From UBA1858 sp045106935 (GTDB lineage Bacteria; Pseudomonadota; Gammaproteobacteria; UBA4575), in assembly GCA_045106935.1 (NCBI GenBank), contig JBGCFN010000005.1, positions 37,605 to 101,604 of the forward strand: DNA of 64,000 bases, read 5' to 3'. Below, one piece after another: positions 54,605 through 63,944 of the stretch. Position numbers and translations under genes: made by a program. Within the stretch, counting starts at the first letter, position 1; every line of letters begins with the position of its first letter. A model generated the notes under the pieces. It saw only the letters and a list, made by a program, of their open reading frames with translations, ran no database searches and had not been told where the DNA came from.

Positions 54605-55768
54605 TTGAATTATAAAGTGTCTCTAACACTTCATTCATTTGATGTCACTGACCGTGCATCTATTAAGAAATTTATAAAAGTACCATGGGGCCTCTATGTA
54701 GATGATTCTTGTTGGGTTCCACCACTAATACAAGAACGTTTGGATTTGCTTTCACCCAAGCATCCGTATTTTGAACATGCGCAAGCACGATTTTGGATTG
54801 CTTATCGAGAGGGAGAAGCCGTCGGCCGGATTAGTGCTCAGATTGATCAATTGAAATCTCTCAGTGATCATGAGTTAGTGGGTTATTTCGGAATGTTTGA
54901 ATGTGTGGATGATGTTGAAGTGGCCGCTGAATTGTTTTCTCAGGCAGAGCAATGGATAGCTTCTCACGGTTGTAATTTGATTCGTGGGCCCTTTAGTTTG
55001 TCTATCAATCAGGAAAGTGGTCTGCTTATAAAAGGTTTTGATACAAAACCATATATCATGATGGGGCATGCTAAACGTTATTATCAAAATCTTTTTGAAC
55101 AAAATCATTATGAGAAAGCAAAAGATCTTTTTGCTTGGTTGAATCAATGGGATTTTGAAAATCCTCCTGCTATGCAACGAATTCTTAAGCGTTATGAAAA
55201 TAGAATTGTTTTGCGCAGTGTCAATAAAAAGAATATCCAAGCAGATATGAAAATCATGTTAGATATTTTCAATGATTCATGGGCAAACAATTGGGGATTT
55301 GTTCCTTTTACTGAAAATGAATTTATGCATCTTGGAAAAGAGTTGTTACAACTTATTTCTTCAGATCATTTTAAAATTGCTGAGTTTGAGGGAGAGCCGG
55401 CTGGAATGGTGGTCGGTCTACCTAATTTTAATGAAATTACTCAAGACTTGAATGGGCGATTGTTTCCTACAGGTATTTTTAAATTGTTATGGCGCTTAAA
55501 ATTTGCTCGTCCAAATTCCGGCAGAGGCGCATTATTAGGGATTAAACAAGAGTATCAAAATCAAATGAAGGGTTCAGCGTTAGCACTTACCTTGATAGGA
55601 AAATTCAAAGAATTTGCGATTGAAGTGGGTTTTAAGCAGCATGAGCTATCATGGGTGTTGGAAGATAATATGCGTCTTAATAAAATTCTTAAAAGCTTAG
55701 GCGCGACTCAATATAAGACATATCGAGTATATGAAAAAAGATTATCTCTTCCGGCGGAGCAAATATGA
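54605..55768 (+). CDS. GNAT-like acyltransferase resembling bacterial ceramide synthase (bCerS)
   Basis: 387 residues; two GNAT-like halves. Features shared with this family of about 380-residue N-acyltransferase-like proteins: FIKVPWGLYVDDSCWVPPLIQERLDLLSPKHPYFEHA at the N-terminus, IRGPFSLSINQESGLLIKGFD, NDSWANNWGFVPFTENEF, and ELSWVLEDNMRLNKILKSLGA. In Caulobacter a protein annotated as N-acetyltransferase performs N-acylation of the sphingoid base. TTG start with no clear ribosome site; a GTG at 54617 is an alternative. ATGA overlap with the next gene. Confidence 0.75.
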   Translation: MNYKVSLTLHSFDVTDRASIKKFIKVPWGLYVDDSCWVPPLIQERLDLLSPKHPYFEHAQARFWIAYREGEAVGRISAQIDQLKSLSDHELVGYFGMFECVDDVEVAAELFSQAEQWIASHGCNLIRGPFSLSINQESGLLIKGFDTKPYIMMGHAKRYYQNLFEQNHYEKAKDLFAWLNQWDFENPPAMQRILKRYENRIVLRSVNKKNIQADMKIMLDIFNDSWANNWGFVPFTENEFMHLGKELLQLISSDHFKIAEFEGEPAGMVVGLPNFNEITQDLNGRLFPTGIFKLLWRLKFARPNSGRGALLGIKQEYQNQMKGSALALTLIGKFKEFAIEVGFKQHELSWVLEDNMRLNKILKSLGATQYKTYRVYEKRLSLPAEQI

Positions 55769-56544
55769 CAACGACGTGGAATGCTGTTGTACTGGCTGGA
55801 GATCGTGGCGACAAAGACCCTGTGGCTAAAGCAGCTCGTGTTTATGGTAAAGCAGCGGCAACTTTTGACAACATCTCATTAATAGAGCGCGTGGTTGGCG
55901 CATTAAGTCGCTCGGATAGTATTGATAAAATTTTCACCTTAGGTCCAACTCAATCATGTTTAGATCAGCATCCTGATGTCAATGATGTGCTAAATCAATA
56001 TGGTGTGAAGATCTTGTCACCGGACAAAGGACCAAGTGCAAGTGCTTTGCGTGGAGTCTTGGCCAGTGGCCACTATCCCACGCTGGTGGTGACTTGTGAT
56101 TTACCATTGCTAGAGCCATTAATGATTGATAATTATTGTCGTCAGTTAATGAATGTCGATGCTGATTTTGTTGTTGGTGCAATTGATTATTCGTTGATAA
56201 GTGAAAAAATGGCACCACTTAAAAAAACAAAATATCAATTTAATGAACAAGCAGTTTGTTTTGCAAATTTATTTGCGGTGCTGAAGCCGCAGGGTATGAA
56301 AGCTATTGAGTATTGGCAAAGTGTTGAAGACAGTCGTAAAAAACCTCTTGAGCTTGTTCGCAAAATAGATTGGTTGAGTATTCTGAGATATAAACTTGGA
56401 CGTTTAAGTCTAGAGCAAGTAGCAACAAAGCTATCAAAGAAAGTGGACGCTAACGTTGTAGTTGAAAATTTCTCCGTGCCAGAGCTAGCGATCGATGTTG
56501 ATTCTGCGCATGACTATGAAGTGTTATCCGCGTACTTGAAATAA
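55765..56544 (+). CDS. MobA-like nucleotidyltransferase (NTP_transf_3)
   Basis: 259 residues. N-terminal NAVVLAGDRGDKDPVAKAA is a modified form of the LAGGXSXRMG loop of MobA-type enzymes; TLVVTCDLPLLEP is the metal-binding aspartate strand. It likely attaches a nucleotide to a phosphorylated headgroup precursor. It is coupled to the ceramide synthase candidate by an ATGA overlap. Substrate unknown. Confidence 0.75.
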   Translation: MTTTWNAVVLAGDRGDKDPVAKAARVYGKAAATFDNISLIERVVGALSRSDSIDKIFTLGPTQSCLDQHPDVNDVLNQYGVKILSPDKGPSASALRGVLASGHYPTLVVTCDLPLLEPLMIDNYCRQLMNVDADFVVGAIDYSLISEKMAPLKKTKYQFNEQAVCFANLFAVLKPQGMKAIEYWQSVEDSRKKPLELVRKIDWLSILRYKLGRLSLEQVATKLSKKVDANVVVENFSVPELAIDVDSAHDYEVLSAYLK

Positions 56545-56549
56545 TATCT

Positions 56550-57275
56550 TTATTCTGACCACTTTTCGGCAAGCTTCTGTGCTTGTTCAAGATCTTGGAT
56601 AAAATCAACTTCAGTCCACTCTAAACCATGTATGGAACATGTGCCGACATGATCATGTGTAGCTAGCTTATCAATGATGGATAAGTACCATTTCTGTAGA
56701 GATTCAGGAGAGTACATTAACTTCTCAATAGTATCTTTAAATAAATTGGCGCCTTGAGGACTGAAATGCATGATACCAATAGATTCACCATTGACCTCGG
56801 ACATGGGTAGCTTTTTGCCAACAGATATCAAGCGGGAACCATTGGTGATGACTTTCATGTCATCATCGTCATAACTGTCTTTTTGGTCTGTTGCTAAGGT
56901 GATTGGAAAGTCATTCGTGTTTAATAGCTTGGTAATGACTGAGGGTTCAAATAATGTGTCACCATTTAGAATGATAAAGTCATCTTTGAAATGGTCGCGG
57001 GCCATCCAGCAACTGGCTAGATTATCAGCAATCTCATAGAATGGGTTGTAAACAAAACTGACATTATCGCCGTATCGCTTATTTAGAATAGACTCAATAC
57101 GCGGTGCGGCATACCCAACGACTGCGACAATCTGCTTTATGCCAACTTCTTGTAGCGCATCAATCTGCCATTCAATAAAATGCTTATTATTTAGTGATAA
57201 TAAGCATTTGGGTGATGACTCCGTGTAGGGTAGTAAGCGGCGTCCTTGGCCGGCGCATAAAATAATGGCTTTCAT
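56550..57275 (-). CDS. Nucleotidyltransferase, LicC/choline-phosphate cytidylyltransferase-like
   Basis: 241 residues: IILCAGQGRRLLPYTESSPKCLL (nucleotide loop), FIILNGDTLFEPS (metal Asp), and EWTEVDFIQDLEQA near the end. Similar enzymes make CDP-choline, CDP-type alcohols or NDP-sugars. In this setting it could supply the CDP-alcohol for the phosphotransferase at 60604. Convergent with the previous gene (5-bp gap) and divergent from lptF. Confidence 0.82.
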   Translation of the reverse strand: MKAIILCAGQGRRLLPYTESSPKCLLSLNNKHFIEWQIDALQEVGIKQIVAVVGYAAPRIESILNKRYGDNVSFVYNPFYEIADNLASCWMARDHFKDDFIILNGDTLFEPSVITKLLNTNDFPITLATDQKDSYDDDDMKVITNGSRLISVGKKLPMSEVNGESIGIMHFSPQGANLFKDTIEKLMYSPESLQKWYLSIIDKLATHDHVGTCSIHGLEWTEVDFIQDLEQAQKLAEKWSE

Positions 57276-57405
57276 TGTGTTAGATAAAAATACTGTTAGT
57301 GTAAAGGGTCTAGATATAACAAAATTAGCGCTAGACGAGCCGGGCGTAACTATACACTATACGTCAATGTAGAGTGACACCAATTCAATCATAGATTTAC
57401 CTAAT

Positions 57406-58455
57406 TTGATCATAACCACTTACATAACTCGAGAAATACTAAGGCCGTTTGCATTAATTTGTGCGGTTCTTTTTCTGCTAATGGTGAGTTATAGCGCGTT
57501 AGCATTATTGGGCGATGCGGCAAGTAATTTGATTCCCTCAAATTTGTTGCTGGTGTTGATCGTATCGAAAACAATTGCTGCATTTGAGCTGTTTCTACCA
57601 CTTGCGCTCTACATAACATTGCTCATGGGTTTGGGTAAACTCTATTCTGAGCAAGAAATTAGTGCATTGCATGCATCCGGCATGAGTGTTTTTGGTTTAA
57701 TCAGAACGCTTATGCCGTTAATTATTTCGATCGTTTTGTTAACAGCTATTGTGGCTATTTTTGTGCGCCCATGGGCTTATGATTTGCGTTATAGCGCTAA
57801 GCATCAAGCACAGCAAACCTATGATTTTGATCACCTCGAAGAGGGTTATTTTTATGAAAATAAGGAATCTGGTCAGGTTTATTTTGTCTCAAGTATAGAC
57901 AATGATACTGATATTAAAAATGATATCTTCGTTTATCAGCCTAAAGAAAATTCAGTGCAAATTGTTTATGCAGATAAAGGATTTCATCAAGAGCAAGAGA
58001 GTGATCAAGTACCCGTGATGGTGTTTTTAGACGGAACAGCGCATCGATTGCAACAAGATAGTTCAGATACATTAGTCAGCTTTAACCAATTTACTGTGAT
58101 GCCTGAGGCTGAAGAGATTGAGCCTCTATCATTTAAGCGAAAAGCTGCATCAACTTATTATTTGGCAAGCTCGACTGATCGATATGAAGTGACTGAGTTT
58201 CAATGGCGAGTAACCTCAGCTTTTAAAGCTTTTTTTCTTGCAATTATTGCTATTTTATTAGCAAAAACATCACCCCGGCAGGGGCGATATGGGAAGCTGA
58301 TTATTGGAATATTGTTTTTCTTTGTTGTGCATGCAGGAAGTCTTGTAATGAAGACATGGATGGAGCAGGGGGCTCTGAGTGTGCTTCCAGGAATGTGGAG
58401 TGTGGTGATAGGTTTGATAGTTTTGACTGCTGTGCTAGCGAAGCGTTATTCATAA
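57406..58455 (+). CDS. lptF: Lipid export permease LptF
   Basis: 349 residues, six membrane helices with a periplasmic beta-jellyroll between helices 3 and 4 (about 130-240). Features: YITREILRPFALICAVLFLL at the N-terminus and LMGLGKLYSEQEISALHASGMS, the coupling helix facing LptB. TTG start; no better one. It normally extracts LPS from the inner membrane with LptG and LptB. No lptA, lptB, lptC or pepA is adjacent, and the neighbours are lipid genes. Confidence 0.9.
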   Translation: MIITTYITREILRPFALICAVLFLLMVSYSALALLGDAASNLIPSNLLLVLIVSKTIAAFELFLPLALYITLLMGLGKLYSEQEISALHASGMSVFGLIRTLMPLIISIVLLTAIVAIFVRPWAYDLRYSAKHQAQQTYDFDHLEEGYFYENKESGQVYFVSSIDNDTDIKNDIFVYQPKENSVQIVYADKGFHQEQESDQVPVMVFLDGTAHRLQQDSSDTLVSFNQFTVMPEAEEIEPLSFKRKAASTYYLASSTDRYEVTEFQWRVTSAFKAFFLAIIAILLAKTSPRQGRYGKLIIGILFFFVVHAGSLVMKTWMEQGALSVLPGMWSVVIGLIVLTAVLAKRYS

Positions 58456-58462
58456 TTTAACT

Positions 58463-59554
58463 ATGTTTATATTGCAACGCTATATAGGACTCAGTGTGAT
58501 ACGAGGGTTCCTGCTGCTCGCATTAATTATTGTATCGCTTTTTTCAATAATTTTGTTGATAGAAGAGTTAGATCAAGTAGGTACTGGTAGTTATAGTTGG
58601 GTGATTGCTATCAAGTATGTGTTATTGCACGCGCCAAAATTGTTATTAGATTTTGCTGCTTTTATTAGTTTGGTCGGTTCTATTATTGCATTGGGTTCTT
58701 TGGCTGCGCATCAAGAATTAGTAGCGATTGAAACTGTAGGTGTTTCTCCGCGTGGAGTGATTAACTCAGTCTTATTTGCGGCAGTGATATTAATGACATT
58801 GGTGTTAATTAATGCTCAGTTTGTGATTCCAGCAACATTACAGCATGCAAATGTCGAGAAAACGTTGGCAGTAGAGGGTGCAGGTGATTTTGTTAGTGAG
58901 GCAGGGTACTGGGCGCAAAGTAATCACCGTTTTATTCATGTTAAAGACGTTGAAAATGGGCGCATTCCTATCGATGTTGAAATATTTGAGTTCAATCACA
59001 AGCATGAATTGTTGCGTTATTTGCATGCTAATAAAGTTGAATTATCTGAACAGGCTGAGACTGATTGGATTTTGCATGGTGTGATAATTAAGGAGTTGGT
59101 TGATGGGCGTTTGCAGATAAATGAAGTTGATAGTCTGCAATGGCAGTCTTTTTTAAGTGCAGCTCAACTAGGAATTATTGTCTCTAAACCTGAAGCATTA
59201 TCGGTAACTGATTTATATCAGTTTGTTCAAGGGTTAAAGCAACGTGGAGAACAGTCTTATCGCTATGAATTATTGTTTTGGCAAAAAGTGATGATACCGA
59301 TATCAGCAGCGATTATGATATTGCTGGGAATGCCATTTGTTTTTGGCTCTCAACGAACTGTTTCAACGGGAAAGAGAATAACTATGGGAGTGCTAGCTGG
59401 AATTTCTTTCTATGTCGTCTCCCAGGTGATCACTCATATGGGTTCACTTCAACAATGGCCTCCTATGCTGATCGCATCTACGCCAAGTATTTTCGTACTT
59501 GCAGTTTTAATATTGATTAATTTGCGGAAGCCAAACTTGTTTTCGACGGGATAA
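58463..59554 (+). CDS. lptG: Lipid export permease LptG
   Basis: 363 residues, same topology as LptF: LQRYIGLSVIRGFLLLALII, GSLAAHQELVAIETVGVSPRGV (coupling helix), a periplasmic jellyroll, and a C-terminal helix trio with PFVFGSQRTVSTGKRITMGVLAGISFYV. Pairs with LptF, 7 bp away. Its 3' end overlaps the convergent metallophosphoesterase gene by 38 bp. Confidence 0.9.
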   Translation: MFILQRYIGLSVIRGFLLLALIIVSLFSIILLIEELDQVGTGSYSWVIAIKYVLLHAPKLLLDFAAFISLVGSIIALGSLAAHQELVAIETVGVSPRGVINSVLFAAVILMTLVLINAQFVIPATLQHANVEKTLAVEGAGDFVSEAGYWAQSNHRFIHVKDVENGRIPIDVEIFEFNHKHELLRYLHANKVELSEQAETDWILHGVIIKELVDGRLQINEVDSLQWQSFLSAAQLGIIVSKPEALSVTDLYQFVQGLKQRGEQSYRYELLFWQKVMIPISAAIMILLGMPFVFGSQRTVSTGKRITMGVLAGISFYVVSQVITHMGSLQQWPPMLIASTPSIFVLAVLILINLRKPNLFSTG

Positions 59555-60488
59555 ACTTTTTGAGTTCCATATCGAGCTTATAGCTTTGTTTGTTGATGTT
59601 CCATCCTTCAGTGGTCTTGTTGATATCAAAAAGTAAGAATTCGGCTTTGTAATTCTCTGATTGATGAACACTTGATGAGGAAGACATGCCAATGATGGGT
59701 GTTTTATGATTATTTGAATGCTCAAGTGAATCGAGACAACTATTGTGCCCATGGCCATGTAGCACTAGATCAACAGTATGTTGCTTTAAAAGACTAGTTA
59801 ATTCTTCTCGATTGAGTAAGCATTTTCGTGCTGGGGTATGGGTCATTGTCAATGGATGATGGACAAGTAATACCTTGCAATAGTTGTCTAACGCCTGACT
59901 GCTGAGTAATGCTTCTAAGCGATTGAGCTGATCTAAATGAATTTTGCCAGTTGCGCGAAACCAAGGAGCATCAAAGACGCTGGATAAGCCTATAAAAGCC
60001 ACATGCTTGCGTATGCGTACAATTGGATAAATATTGTTAAGCTGTGTAAGTGCTTGCTTAGACGAGGCTTCTAATATTTTATTATCACCAAGCATATATT
60101 GTTCCCACAAAGCAAAACTACGCTGCCACTGTTCATTTACATAAAGATCATGATTGCCGGGGATAAGTGTGATGTCATCTGGGGCTGCAATACTTTGTAG
60201 CCAACTAACGACCTGTTTGAATTCACTTTTTAAACCAATATGGGTTAAGTCACCAGTGATGGCGTAGTGATCAACATTGAGCTGACGAATTTCTTCAATT
60301 GCAAGGTCTAAAATCCATCGTTGATGAGTGTGCCTTCGTTTGCGTAACCATGATAAATAACCAAGGATGCGTTTATTTAGTAATTGAGAGGGGTTAGGTC
60401 TGTGAATAGTAGATAAGTGCAAGTCAGAAAGTTGCACAAATCGAAAAGACTCATTAGCATGCCCGCCAGTTTTGCTACTTTCGTTCAT
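59517..60488 (-). CDS. Calcineurin-like metallophosphoesterase
   Basis: 323 residues with the full di-metal motif set: QLSDLHLS, ITGDLTHIG, LIPGNHDLY, LVHHPLT and HGHGHN. The fold class includes LpxH-type lipid pyrophosphatases and cAMP phosphodiesterases. Placed among lipid headgroup genes it might remove a phosphate from a lipid or nucleotide intermediate. No specific family recognised. Confidence 0.85.
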   Translation of the reverse strand: MNESSKTGGHANESFRFVQLSDLHLSTIHRPNPSQLLNKRILGYLSWLRKRRHTHQRWILDLAIEEIRQLNVDHYAITGDLTHIGLKSEFKQVVSWLQSIAAPDDITLIPGNHDLYVNEQWQRSFALWEQYMLGDNKILEASSKQALTQLNNIYPIVRIRKHVAFIGLSSVFDAPWFRATGKIHLDQLNRLEALLSSQALDNYCKVLLVHHPLTMTHTPARKCLLNREELTSLLKQHTVDLVLHGHGHNSCLDSLEHSNNHKTPIIGMSSSSSVHQSENYKAEFLLFDINKTTEGWNINKQSYKLDMELKKFIPSKTSLASAN

Positions 60489-60603
60489 TGATTTTTAATG
60501 CGCTAGCCTTTTGTGTTGAATATTTTGAAATGATTTTGTCATTGTTTTATCAGTCGAAAGTATCTTCAGTGTTAAGATAAATGATTCGACATTATATACA
60601 ATT

Positions 60604-61839
60604 ATGCTTTATCACATTATAAATACATGCGATGTTACATTATGGGGAGTGCCTCAAGCTGAGCGTATTCGAAAAGTATTAGCCAAAGCGAGTGATTTTA
60701 CGGAAGTTACAGATATTAATTCAATTACACCTGAGCAAAATATTCTGTTATTGCGAGCTGATTATCTTTATGAGGCTAACGTTATTCAGAAGTTAGTAGC
60801 ACAGCCCGAAGCAATGTTACTTTCTTCTTGTGATCAGAAAATGCCATCGGCGATTTGGGTGGCTGGCGGGAAGGTTTCTCAAGCATTGAAGCTACTCATT
60901 CATCAGCAAGCCCAATTCAATATAGAATCAATTCCTAATTTCACACCACAACAGTTGACAGGCGGGTATGACCCTCGTTTACGCAAATATGATTTAGCTC
61001 ATGTTGTGCATATCAATGATCAGGATAAAACCATTATAGAGAATTATTTGTATGATAAATCATATAAGGGAATCACAGATTTAGTCACGAAATGGTGGTG
61101 GCCACTCCCAGCTAGAAGTATTGTAAGGAAATGTGCTGCTGCGAATATAACGCCTAATATGGTGACAGGATTTGGCTGGTTGCTCACTATTATGAGTGGA
61201 TTTGCTTTTTATTATGGTGAGTTGGTGTTGGGGTTATGTGCCGCCTGGTTGATGACATTTCTGGATACGGTGGATGGAAAATTAGCGCGTGTGACATTGC
61301 AATCAAGTAAAGTGGGTCATTTGATGGACCATGGACTTGATATTATTCATCCGCCTATCTGGTATTGGTGCTGGGCAATGGGTATTGGTGTGAGCCAAAT
61401 AACTTTTATGAATTTTACATTGCCTGTTATGGATTGGGTGTGGGTGATGTTAGCCGCCTATATTGGCGGTAGAATTTTCGAGGGAATGTTCCAACTGTTT
61501 TTTAATGACATAAGTATTTTTTGCTGGAAGCCAATTGATTCTTTTCATCGTTTAGTTACCGCACGCCGAAACCCATGCATTATTCTACTGACAATAGCCG
61601 TGATTATTGCTGATCCTCAATTAGGATTCATGTTGGTAGTCGCATGGTCCGTCATCTCAACAATAGTTCTAGGTAGTCGATTTGTTTATGCATGTATTAT
61701 TAGGTTGATGCGAGGCCCATTAGAGTCTTGGGTGCAAAATATCAATCCAGATCAAAGCCAACCTTCTTTGGCAGTAAGGCTGTTCACTGGATATCCTGCT
61801 CAAAAAACGATAGCTCCTCTCTTACGAAATACAAAGTAG
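60604..61839 (+). CDS. CDP-alcohol phosphotransferase with N-terminal nucleotidyltransferase-like domain
   Basis: 411 residues. The first 150 or so resemble a degenerate NTP-transferase-like domain without a clear nucleotide loop. From about 165 a membrane domain carries the complete CDP-alcohol phosphatidyltransferase motif: DG-X2-AR-X8-G-X3-D-X3-D in DTVDGKLARVTLQSSKVGHLMDHGLD. It joins a phospho-alcohol to a lipid or the reverse. The fusion recalls bifunctional IPCT-DIPPS enzymes. First gene of a three-gene headgroup unit with a 6-bp gap to the kinase. Confidence 0.85.
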   Translation: MLYHIINTCDVTLWGVPQAERIRKVLAKASDFTEVTDINSITPEQNILLLRADYLYEANVIQKLVAQPEAMLLSSCDQKMPSAIWVAGGKVSQALKLLIHQQAQFNIESIPNFTPQQLTGGYDPRLRKYDLAHVVHINDQDKTIIENYLYDKSYKGITDLVTKWWWPLPARSIVRKCAAANITPNMVTGFGWLLTIMSGFAFYYGELVLGLCAAWLMTFLDTVDGKLARVTLQSSKVGHLMDHGLDIIHPPIWYWCWAMGIGVSQITFMNFTLPVMDWVWVMLAAYIGGRIFEGMFQLFFNDISIFCWKPIDSFHRLVTARRNPCIILLTIAVIIADPQLGFMLVVAWSVISTIVLGSRFVYACIIRLMRGPLESWVQNINPDQSQPSLAVRLFTGYPAQKTIAPLLRNTK

Positions 61840-61845
61840 CGTAAG

Positions 61846-62832
61846 ATGCCGGCCAACAATCTAGAGTCTGCCCAAGTAGTAGCGATTAGCAATCCACGAA
61901 GTGGAAAAAATAAGCGAGGTGGGTTTGAAGCATTTGAAAAAGCGCTAAAAAAATATTCTCAAATTAAGCATGTTGTGATTAATCAGGAACATAGTCTATT
62001 AGATGCTTTGGACATGTGTCAGCAGCAACATGCAAAAATATTGATTATTAATGGTGGGGATGGAACGCTACTACATGTGCTTACTTATTTGAAGAAAGTC
62101 GAAAATCAATCGTATACACCTTGCTTGGTGTTATTGCGAGCGGGAACTACCAGCATGTCATATGGTGATGTGGGGTGTAAAGGCCGTCTGAATGACGTGA
62201 TTGAGAAAGTGGCTATGTATTCACAAGGTAGAATAAATTGTTTGAATAAAACGCCAGCTCCAGTACTTGAAATGACGCTTCCTGATGAGGGTGTCACAGT
62301 ATGTGGGATGTTTTTTGGTGCGGGTGCAATTTATAACGGCATACTTTATTGTCGTCAAAAGATACATACAAAGGGTGTGCGTGGTGAAGTCGGCCCAACA
62401 GTGGCTATGATCCGTTATATTTTTGATTGGTTGACGAGTAATAAAATGACGACATCTACACGTGCCAGTGTCAGCATTGAACATGCACCAGAATTGACAG
62501 GTGATTTTGCTATTATTACTGCCACGACATTAAATCGATTGCTTATGGGTGTGTATCCATACTGGGGACAAGGAAAGTCTGACAATAAGCTCTCATTAAC
62601 GTTAATCAAAAAGAATGCACCCAAGGCAACTAAAGCATTTATGAGAATTTTGCGGGGTAAAAATCCTGAAGTGGAAACTGACGAAGACTACTATCGTAGC
62701 CTGTGCCCAACTAAAACGACCTTGATTCTTGATGATGGTTTTACTTTAGATGGAGAGTTGTTTGGTGTCTCGGGAAAATCTACGAAAGTTGAATTACAGT
62801 CAGCGGGAAGCGTTACATTCCTAACCACATGA
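61846..62832 (+). CDS. Diacylglycerol/ceramide kinase family lipid kinase
   Basis: 328 residues of the DAGK catalytic family: ISNPRSGKNKRGG at the N-terminus, ATP loop INGGDGTLLHVL, RAGTTSMSYGDVG and C-terminal DDGFTLDGELF. Such kinases phosphorylate diacylglycerol, sphingosine or, in Caulobacter (CpgB), ceramide. Given the surrounding ceramide genes, a ceramide kinase role is the best guess. Overlaps the next gene by ATGA. Confidence 0.82.
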   Translation: MPANNLESAQVVAISNPRSGKNKRGGFEAFEKALKKYSQIKHVVINQEHSLLDALDMCQQQHAKILIINGGDGTLLHVLTYLKKVENQSYTPCLVLLRAGTTSMSYGDVGCKGRLNDVIEKVAMYSQGRINCLNKTPAPVLEMTLPDEGVTVCGMFFGAGAIYNGILYCRQKIHTKGVRGEVGPTVAMIRYIFDWLTSNKMTTSTRASVSIEHAPELTGDFAIITATTLNRLLMGVYPYWGQGKSDNKLSLTLIKKNAPKATKAFMRILRGKNPEVETDEDYYRSLCPTKTTLILDDGFTLDGELFGVSGKSTKVELQSAGSVTFLTT

Positions 62833-63731
62833 ACGATGTATTATATCAGCATGTCTATTCAAATCTGCACTATCAACAAGATGAGGTGCTTGAGAAGTTT
62901 GTTGATACTTTAAAGGCTGAATATAAACAATCATTGTTAGCCGTTATTTTTTATGGGTCCTGCATGCGAACCAGTGAATATAAAGATGCGATGTTGGATT
63001 TTTATGTGATTGTTGATAACTATCATTCTGCATATTCTAATCGTTGGTATTCAATTGCCAATAAAATACTTCCGCCTAATGTGTTTTATTTGCAAGTAAC
63101 TCTGGGCGATCAAACCTATCGGTCTAAGTATGCTGTCGTGAGTAAATCGGCATTATCTTATGCCGTTGAAAAATCATTTCATCCATATTTTTGGGCGCGT
63201 TTTTCTCAACCAATGTCGTATATATATGTGAAAAACAATGATATACGTGAGTGGGTGGCGGATACACAAAGGACAGCTGCTACGACTTTTTTGCAATCAG
63301 TCATTAAAAATGTCGAGGGACAAATTTCTAGTGAGACACTATGGATAACAGGCTTAAAGTTGACGTATTCATCTGAATTGAGAGCTGAAAGTAAGCAACG
63401 TGCAGAGATGATATATCAAGATGGCAAGGAGTATTTTGATGGTATTACCGAGTGTTTGTATGCAGAGAAATTAACTCAATTGTCTATCAACAATAAAAAT
63501 ATTTTCGCAACGATAAAATGGAAAGCTAGAAAATTCCTTGGGAAATTATTGTCAATTTTACGTCTAATGAAAGCCACAACGACGTTCGTCAATGGGGTTG
63601 ATTATATTGCATGGAAAATTGAACGTCATACTGGGGAACAAGTAATAGTTAATGAGAAGCTTCGTCGTTACCCGTTAATATTTTGTTGGCCATTAGTGTT
63701 TAAACTCTATATACAAAGGAAAATACACTAG
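62829..63731 (+). CDS. Tam41-like nucleotidyltransferase, possible CDP-lipid synthase
   Basis: 300 residues. FYGSCMRTSEYKDAMLDFYVIVD has the nucleotidyltransferase-fold GS and aspartate pattern, and YRSKYAVVSKSAL resembles the KYGVIS region of mitochondrial Tam41 CDP-diacylglycerol synthases. No strong membrane helix in the core, amphipathic helices near the end. It could make a CDP-activated lipid from the phosphorylated ceramide. Recognition rests on short motifs. Confidence 0.6.
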   Translation: MNDVLYQHVYSNLHYQQDEVLEKFVDTLKAEYKQSLLAVIFYGSCMRTSEYKDAMLDFYVIVDNYHSAYSNRWYSIANKILPPNVFYLQVTLGDQTYRSKYAVVSKSALSYAVEKSFHPYFWARFSQPMSYIYVKNNDIREWVADTQRTAATTFLQSVIKNVEGQISSETLWITGLKLTYSSELRAESKQRAEMIYQDGKEYFDGITECLYAEKLTQLSINNKNIFATIKWKARKFLGKLLSILRLMKATTTFVNGVDYIAWKIERHTGEQVIVNEKLRRYPLIFCWPLVFKLYIQRKIH

Positions 63732-63800
63732 CACATTGTGCGTAACAAACAAAAATTTAATTGTAATATAGTTGTTATATGAAATAATTAACATAAAGCA

Positions 63801-63827
63801 ATCCAGCGACTTATAAAGCCGCTGGAT
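63801..63827 (+). terminator. Hairpin downstream of the headgroup unit
   Basis: ATCCAGCG (63801-63808) pairs perfectly with CGCTGGAT (63820-63827) around an 11-nt loop, about 75 bp after the last headgroup gene. No T run follows, so termination, if any, would be inefficient or factor-aided. Confidence 0.35.
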
Positions 63828-63944
63828 CTAACCTTAGTCCACTGGCTGGTAGGAGCTAAGGCTGAAGTAACCGTACGTTGAATATTAATTAATGTTCGCA
63901 ATAACATAGAGTTATGGGGCAAATGTAACAAGATAATTCAATTA

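Noticed and set aside
60595..60600. TATACA with TTAAGA 17 bp upstream as promoter of the CDP-alcohol phosphotransferase
   Set aside because: Again ends 3 bp before the ATG, and both hexamers are poor matches.
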